Position numbers and translations under genes: made by a program. The notes under the pieces were generated by a model. It saw only the letters and a list, made by a program, of their open reading frames with translations. It did not search any database and was not told the origin of the DNA. Shown one piece after another: positions 59,891 to 64,000 of a stretch of 64,000 bases of DNA (position 1 is the stretch's first letter; each line of letters begins with the position of its first letter). Source of the DNA: Paenibacillus shirakamiensis (GTDB taxonomy: Bacteria; Bacillota; Bacilli; Paenibacillales; Paenibacillaceae); the NCBI RefSeq assembly GCF_017874255.1, contig NZ_JAGGLD010000007.1, forward strand, positions 104,272-168,271, written 5' to 3'.

Positions 59891-62431
59891 ATGGCGGAAG
59901 AGAAACACTCGCAAATCGTAGATCGTGATATTGGTGTGGAAATGCGTGAGTCCTTTATGGATTATGCAATGAGCATCATTGTCAGCCGGGCTCTCCCGGA
60001 TGTGCGGGATGGACTGAAGCCTGTACACCGTCGTATTCTTTTCGCGATGTCAGAGCTTGGAATGTCACCGGACAAGCCTTATAAAAAATCAGCCAGAATT
60101 GTTGGCGAGGTCATCGGTAAATATCACCCTCACGGGGATAGTGCTGTATACGAATCTATGGTGCGTATGGCTCAGGATTTTGCTATGCGTAATATGCTTG
60201 TAGATGGTCATGGTAACTTTGGATCCATTGATGGGGATATGGCTGCAGCTATGCGGTACACAGAAGCTCGTCTATCCAAGCTTGCTATGGAAATGCTTCG
60301 AGATATCAACAAAGAGACGATAGACTTCATTCCTAACTATGACGGTGAGGAACATGAACCTGTCGTGCTTCCAGCACGTTACCCTAACTTGCTTGTTAAC
60401 GGAGTTACCGGTATTGCTGTGGGTATGGCGACTAATATTCCACCGCATAACCTGGGAGAAGTAATTGACGGGGTTCAGGCCCTTATTAAGAATCCTGAGA
60501 TAACTTCACTTGAACTGATGGATTATATAAGCGGTCCAGATTTCCCAACAGCTGGTTTTATTCTAGGTCGCTCCGGTATACGTCAAGCATATACAACAGG
60601 GCGTGGCTCTGTCACAATGCGTGCTAATGCAGTAATTGAAGAGAATAATAACAAGGCTCGAATCATTGTGCATGAAATTCCTTATCAAGTGAATAAGGCG
60701 CGGTTGGTTGAGAAAATTGCGGAATTGGTTCGTGAGAAAAGAATCGAAGGAATTACAGATCTTCGTGATGAATCAGACCGTAATGGTATGCGGATTGTAA
60801 TTGAGTTACGCCGGGATGTAAATCCTAACGTTGTTCTGAACAACCTGTATAAGCATACAGCCATGCAGTCTACTTTTGGGATTAATATGCTTGCGATTGT
60901 GAATAAAGAGCCTAAGGTCCTTACGCTTAGAGAAGTACTACATCACTATCTGGATCACCAGATTGAAGTCATTAGACGACGTACTGAATTCGATTTGAAA
61001 AAGGCACAAGCTCGAGCTCATATCTTAGAAGGCTTGAGAATTGCTTTAGATCATTTGGATGAGGTCATCAAGTTAATTAGAGGTTCCCAGACAGCTGAAA
61101 TTGCTCGTGAGGGGCTAATAGAAAGATTCGGATTAAGTTTTGAGCAAGCTCAAGCTATTCTGGAGATGCGTCTACAGCGTCTTACAGGACTTGAAAGAGA
61201 GAAGATAGAAGCCGAGTACAATGAGCTTCTTAAGCGCATCGCTGAATTCCAAGAGATTTTAGCTAATGAATCGCTGGTACTTGAGATTATTAGTACAGAA
61301 CTTCAAGAAGTCAGAGATAAATTTGCAGATGAGCGACGTACAGTAATTACGGTTGGCGAAGAAAGTATTCTTGATGAAGATCTAATTCCACGCGAAGAGG
61401 TCATTATCACGATTACCCATACAGGATATATTAAGCGCCTTCCAGTTACCACTTACCGTAGCCAAAAACGCGGTGGTCGTGGCGTCATCGGTATGGATAC
61501 AAAGGACAGCGATTTTGTGGAGCATCTATTTGTAACCAACTCACACCACTATCTGATGTTCTTTACGGATAAAGGGAAGGCATACCGAATTAAAGCGTAT
61601 GAAATTCCTGAATTAGGACGTACAGCTAGAGGTACACCAATTATTAACTTAATTCAAATTGAGCAAGGGGAGACCGTAAATGCGGTAATTCCAGTTGAAA
61701 AATTTGAAGAAGATAAATATTTATTCTTTGCAACGCGTCAAGGTATTGTGAAAAAGACACCTTTAGATGATTATATTAACATTCGTAAAGGTGGACTAAT
61801 TGCCATTAATCTTCGTGAAGATGATGATCTAATCGAAGTAAAACTTACCCACGGTAATCAAGAATTGATTATGGGTACAGCGCAGGGGATGTCTATTCGA
61901 TTCCCAGAGAGTGATGTTCGCTCCATGGGTAGAAGTGCTACGGGTGTTAAGGGGATCTCGTTAGATTCAGGAGATACGCTAATAGGCATGGATATCGTAG
62001 ACCCTGATCAGGATGTTCTAATTGTCACTACAAAGGGCTATGGTAAGCGTACTCCAATAGGTGAGTACCGAACTCAAAATCGTGGTGGTAAAGGGATTAA
62101 GACCATTAATGTGACGGACAAAAATGGTCAGGTGGTTAGTCTTAAGGTCGTTAAGGATGAAGAGGACCTTATGATTATTACGAGCAGTGGTACACTAATT
62201 CGGACAAGTATGGCTGGAATTTCGACCATGGGACGGAATACACAAGGTGTCAAACTCATCAATACCCGTGATGAGGACTCTGTAGGTACAGTTTGCCGGA
62301 CGGATAAGAGTGAAGAGACCGAAGACTACTTGGATGAAGAAAATGTATCCCTTCCAGGTCCTGAGGATCTCTTAGACTTAACAGATGATGAACATACGTT
62401 AGATGCTGAATCGGATACTACCGAGGAATAG
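59891..62431 (+). CDS. gyrA: DNA gyrase subunit A
   Basis: 846 residues. The winged-helix domain carries the quinolone region [19 protein letters not shown] with the sensitive-type Ser and Glu, and the catalytic Tyr is in [13 protein letters not shown]. The C-terminal six-bladed wrap domain holds the GyrA box QKRGGRGV. An acidic tail (about 805-846) is longer than in many GyrA. AAGGAGGT lies 6 nt before the ATG. Confidence 0.99.
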   Translation: MAEEKHSQIVDRDIGVEMRESFMDYAMSIIVSRALPDVRDGLKPVHRRILFAMSELGMSPDKPYKKSARIVGEVIGKYHPHGDSAVYESMVRMAQDFAMRNMLVDGHGNFGSIDGDMAAAMRYTEARLSKLAMEMLRDINKETIDFIPNYDGEEHEPVVLPARYPNLLVNGVTGIAVGMATNIPPHNLGEVIDGVQALIKNPEITSLELMDYISGPDFPTAGFILGRSGIRQAYTTGRGSVTMRANAVIEENNNKARIIVHEIPYQVNKARLVEKIAELVREKRIEGITDLRDESDRNGMRIVIELRRDVNPNVVLNNLYKHTAMQSTFGINMLAIVNKEPKVLTLREVLHHYLDHQIEVIRRRTEFDLKKAQARAHILEGLRIALDHLDEVIKLIRGSQTAEIAREGLIERFGLSFEQAQAILEMRLQRLTGLEREKIEAEYNELLKRIAEFQEILANESLVLEIISTELQEVRDKFADERRTVITVGEESILDEDLIPREEVIITITHTGYIKRLPVTTYRSQKRGGRGVIGMDTKDSDFVEHLFVTNSHHYLMFFTDKGKAYRIKAYEIPELGRTARGTPIINLIQIEQGETVNAVIPVEKFEEDKYLFFATRQGIVKKTPLDDYINIRKGGLIAINLREDDDLIEVKLTHGNQELIMGTAQGMSIRFPESDVRSMGRSATGVKGISLDSGDTLIGMDIVDPDQDVLIVTTKGYGKRTPIGEYRTQNRGGKGIKTINVTDKNGQVVSLKVVKDEEDLMIITSSGTLIRTSMAGISTMGRNTQGVKLINTRDEDSVGTVCRTDKSEETEDYLDEENVSLPGPEDLLDLTDDEHTLDAESDTTEE

Positions 62432-62449
62432 AACAATAGTTTAGCGAAA

Positions 62450-62485
62450 AGAGGACTTTCTCCTAGGGGGAAGTCTTCTTTTTCA
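62450..62485 (+). terminator. gyrA terminator
   Basis: A 9-bp stem AGAGGACTT / AAGTCTTCT with one G-U, a 12-nt loop containing CCTAGG, and a TTTTT tail. Confidence 0.85.
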
Positions 62486-62569
62486 TTGTAGGAAAGGTAT
62501 GGATCACGTAATATAATGGATAGAACGACAAATTTTAATAATAAGTCCAATAGGCGAGGTAAAAATCAC

Positions 62570-63658
62570 ATGCCAAGTATCCAAGTTACGGATTTAAAAC
62601 CTGGGGTGAAGATAGCAGCACCCGTACATACACCGTTAGGCAGCACCCTCTTTCATAAAGGTAAAGTAGTTCTTCCAAGAGATCTCGACATTCTTAGAGC
62701 TTTTCTGATTCAATCCATAGAAGTTGAGGCTGTTGATACAAAAAACTCTTCAGGTTTAAAAGAAGCTTCTAAGAATACTAATCAACCTCAAGCAGGCACA
62801 CATGAATTAGAAAAACAACAAGTGATGGAACCCTTTTATACTGAATATGAGCGAATGCTTACTTTAATTAAGGGCTCCTTTCAATCAATTTTAGCTTCAG
62901 AACTTCCCGTATTAGATTTAAGAGTTCAACTAGAAGCTTTAATTAGTCAATTGAAGCACTATAATATTCTTACATTTTCACCACGCAACCTTAATGAATA
63001 CGACTACATATATCATAATGCAATTTTATCCTCTTTAACTTCTTACTTAATTGCCCAATGGACTGGCATGGCTCAAAAGGATTGGATGCAAGTTGCTTTT
63101 GCGGGTTTACTTCATGACATCGGAAATGCTCGTGTAGATCCTAAAGTCCTGCATAGTCCACTCCCTCTAAATGCTAAAGAAATAGAAGAAATACGCATGC
63201 ATACCACTTATGGTTATCAGATGCTAAGAAATTCAGCTGCCATTAACGAAGGGGTTAGATTATCGGCTTTGCAGCATCATGAGAAAGTAGATGGTACAGG
63301 TTATCCATTAAGGCTGACGGGTGATAAAATGCACAGCTATTCCCGAATTGTTGCAGTAGCCGACATTTTTCATGCGATGACCTTAACTAAGCGATATCGC
63401 AAAGCGCAATCACCTTACATTGTCCTAGAGCAACTCAAAGCTGAGTCCTTCGGCAAATTAGATCCAGGTATAGTAGATACATTCATTCAAAAGGTTACAC
63501 AGTTCCATAATGGAGCTAGAGTAAGATTAAATGATGAACGCATAGGAGAAATTATATTTTCCGAGCGGGATCATCCAACAAGGCCATTAATTTCTGTTCA
63601 AGGACAGATTATCAATCTAATTCTAGAGCGTTCTATATATATTAAAGAAATATTATGA
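62570..63658 (+). CDS. HD-GYP domain protein, probable c-di-GMP phosphodiesterase
   Basis: 362 residues from the ATG at 62570 (GAGGT about 9 nt upstream); the frame is open 18 codons earlier without a site. The N-terminal part (1-60) resembles the DUF3391-like segment often fused to HD-GYP. The catalytic domain has GLLHDIGNARVDPKVL (His182, Asp183) and HHEKVDGTGYP (236-246), the full HD-GYP signature. It should degrade c-di-GMP. There is no membrane segment, so it is cytoplasmic. Confidence 0.92.
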   Translation: MPSIQVTDLKPGVKIAAPVHTPLGSTLFHKGKVVLPRDLDILRAFLIQSIEVEAVDTKNSSGLKEASKNTNQPQAGTHELEKQQVMEPFYTEYERMLTLIKGSFQSILASELPVLDLRVQLEALISQLKHYNILTFSPRNLNEYDYIYHNAILSSLTSYLIAQWTGMAQKDWMQVAFAGLLHDIGNARVDPKVLHSPLPLNAKEIEEIRMHTTYGYQMLRNSAAINEGVRLSALQHHEKVDGTGYPLRLTGDKMHSYSRIVAVADIFHAMTLTKRYRKAQSPYIVLEQLKAESFGKLDPGIVDTFIQKVTQFHNGARVRLNDERIGEIIFSERDHPTRPLISVQGQIINLILERSIYIKEIL

Positions 63659-63674
63659 AAAGTATTGACTTAAT

Positions 63675-63711
63675 AGGGGCTTATGGGTTATATTAATTCT
63701 CGCCCCTTTTA
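63675..63711 (+). terminator. terminator of the HD-GYP gene
   Basis: A 6-bp GC-rich stem AGGGGC / GCCCCT with a 21-nt loop and a TTT tail. The stem is short for its loop, so support is moderate. Confidence 0.5.
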
Positions 63712-63762
63712 AAGGAAAAGCATTTTAAAAGAATTGCTAAATAAATAACTTTTAAAAAAAGC

Positions 63763-63791
63763 TTGCCTTTGCTTGGTAGCTATGGTATATT
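63763..63791 (+). promoter_or_regulatory. rRNA operon promoter
   Basis: -35 TTGCCT (63763-63768), a 17-bp spacer and -10 TATATT (63786-63791), upstream of a typical rRNA leader. Confidence 0.7.
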
Positions 63792-63797
63792 ATAAGA

Positions 63798-64000
63798 GTT
63801 GCTGCTGAGACATCGAAAGAGACGCAAAGCGGCGCTGTATAAGAGAAATTGATCTTTGAAAACTGAACAACGAGCGAGTAAAACACATGAACGAGAGACG
63901 ACTTCGGTCGGATCGACATTCATTTTAAGAGAAGCAATTCTCGTCAGTTTCAAAATGAGCAACTCAAACACCTGATTAAAACGCCTTCTCCTTTGGAGAA
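63798..64000 (+). other. leader of an rRNA operon, 16S rRNA beginning at or just past the window end
   Basis: The leader contains GATCTTTGAAAACTGAACAA (63851-63870), the sequence that precedes 16S rRNA in Bacillales operons. The last bases, CTTTGGAGAA, fit the first nucleotides of 16S rRNA before its conserved GTTTGATCCTGG, which lies outside the window. An rrn operon directly after gyrA is standard in this phylum. Confidence 0.75.

Overview
The window is the replication-origin region of a low-GC, endospore-forming Gram-positive bacterium, most probably a Paenibacillus (Paenibacillaceae). The evidence is the gene order around dnaA, the complete walRKHIJ-htrA module, spore-linked genes (yyaC, a YheC/YheD-type ATP-grasp gene, yidC in the spoIIIJ position) and Bacillota-type parS sites and DnaA boxes. 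Genus assignment rests on gene content and protein flavour, not on a search.

Layout. Replication starts around 51.2-53.9 kb. Left of it nearly all genes are on the minus strand, right of it nearly all are on the plus strand, so transcription follows the forks. From the origin leftwards: rpmH-rnpA-yidC-jag-mnmE-mnmG-rsmG, noc, parA-parB with two perfect parS sites, a cysteine-desulfurase-like gene, DUF4446, yyaC, DUF3343, an MscS channel, DUF951, tRNA-Ser(CGA), yjzC, and rpsF-ssb-rpsR with a likely S6:S18 leader. Then come a complete oligopeptide ABC transporter whose oppB carries a one-base frameshift, an LCP gene, a CBS-domain gene, yybS-gdpP-rplI-dnaB, purA with PurR boxes, an M23 peptidase, walRKHIJ, htrA, glpK-glpD and two agmatine-degradation genes. 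From the origin rightwards: dnaA, a second origin segment with an unwinding region, dnaN, rlbA, recF, remB, gyrB, gyrA, an HD-GYP gene and the promoter and leader of an rRNA operon.

The accessory part is the left end (1-4.4 kb). rlmH, the gene used as attachment site by staphylococcal SCC elements, carries a 23-bp sequence at its 3' end that recurs 1,222 bp away. Between the two copies sits a small defence-type cassette: a promoter, a short structured RNA resembling the RNAs that accompany abiF genes, a HEPN-motif Abi protein and a strong terminator. Beyond the outer repeat lies an OLD-family ATPase/TOPRIM nuclease gene. No recombinase is visible in the window. This islet is the best candidate for an under-described system here.

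A second unexplained signal is a 260-nt segment between yjzC and tRNA-Ser, closed by an 11-bp inverted repeat. It contains a possible pseudoknot and is followed by a terminator-like hairpin, and no gene explains it.

Most other genes are housekeeping. They cover replication initiation and fork proteins (dnaA, dnaN, dnaB, gyrase, recF), origin segregation (parABS, noc), translation and tRNA modification (rpmH, rplI, rpsF, rpsR, mnmE, mnmG, rsmG, rlmH), envelope homeostasis (Wal system, M23 peptidase, LCP, HtrA) and nucleotide signalling (GdpP, HD-GYP).
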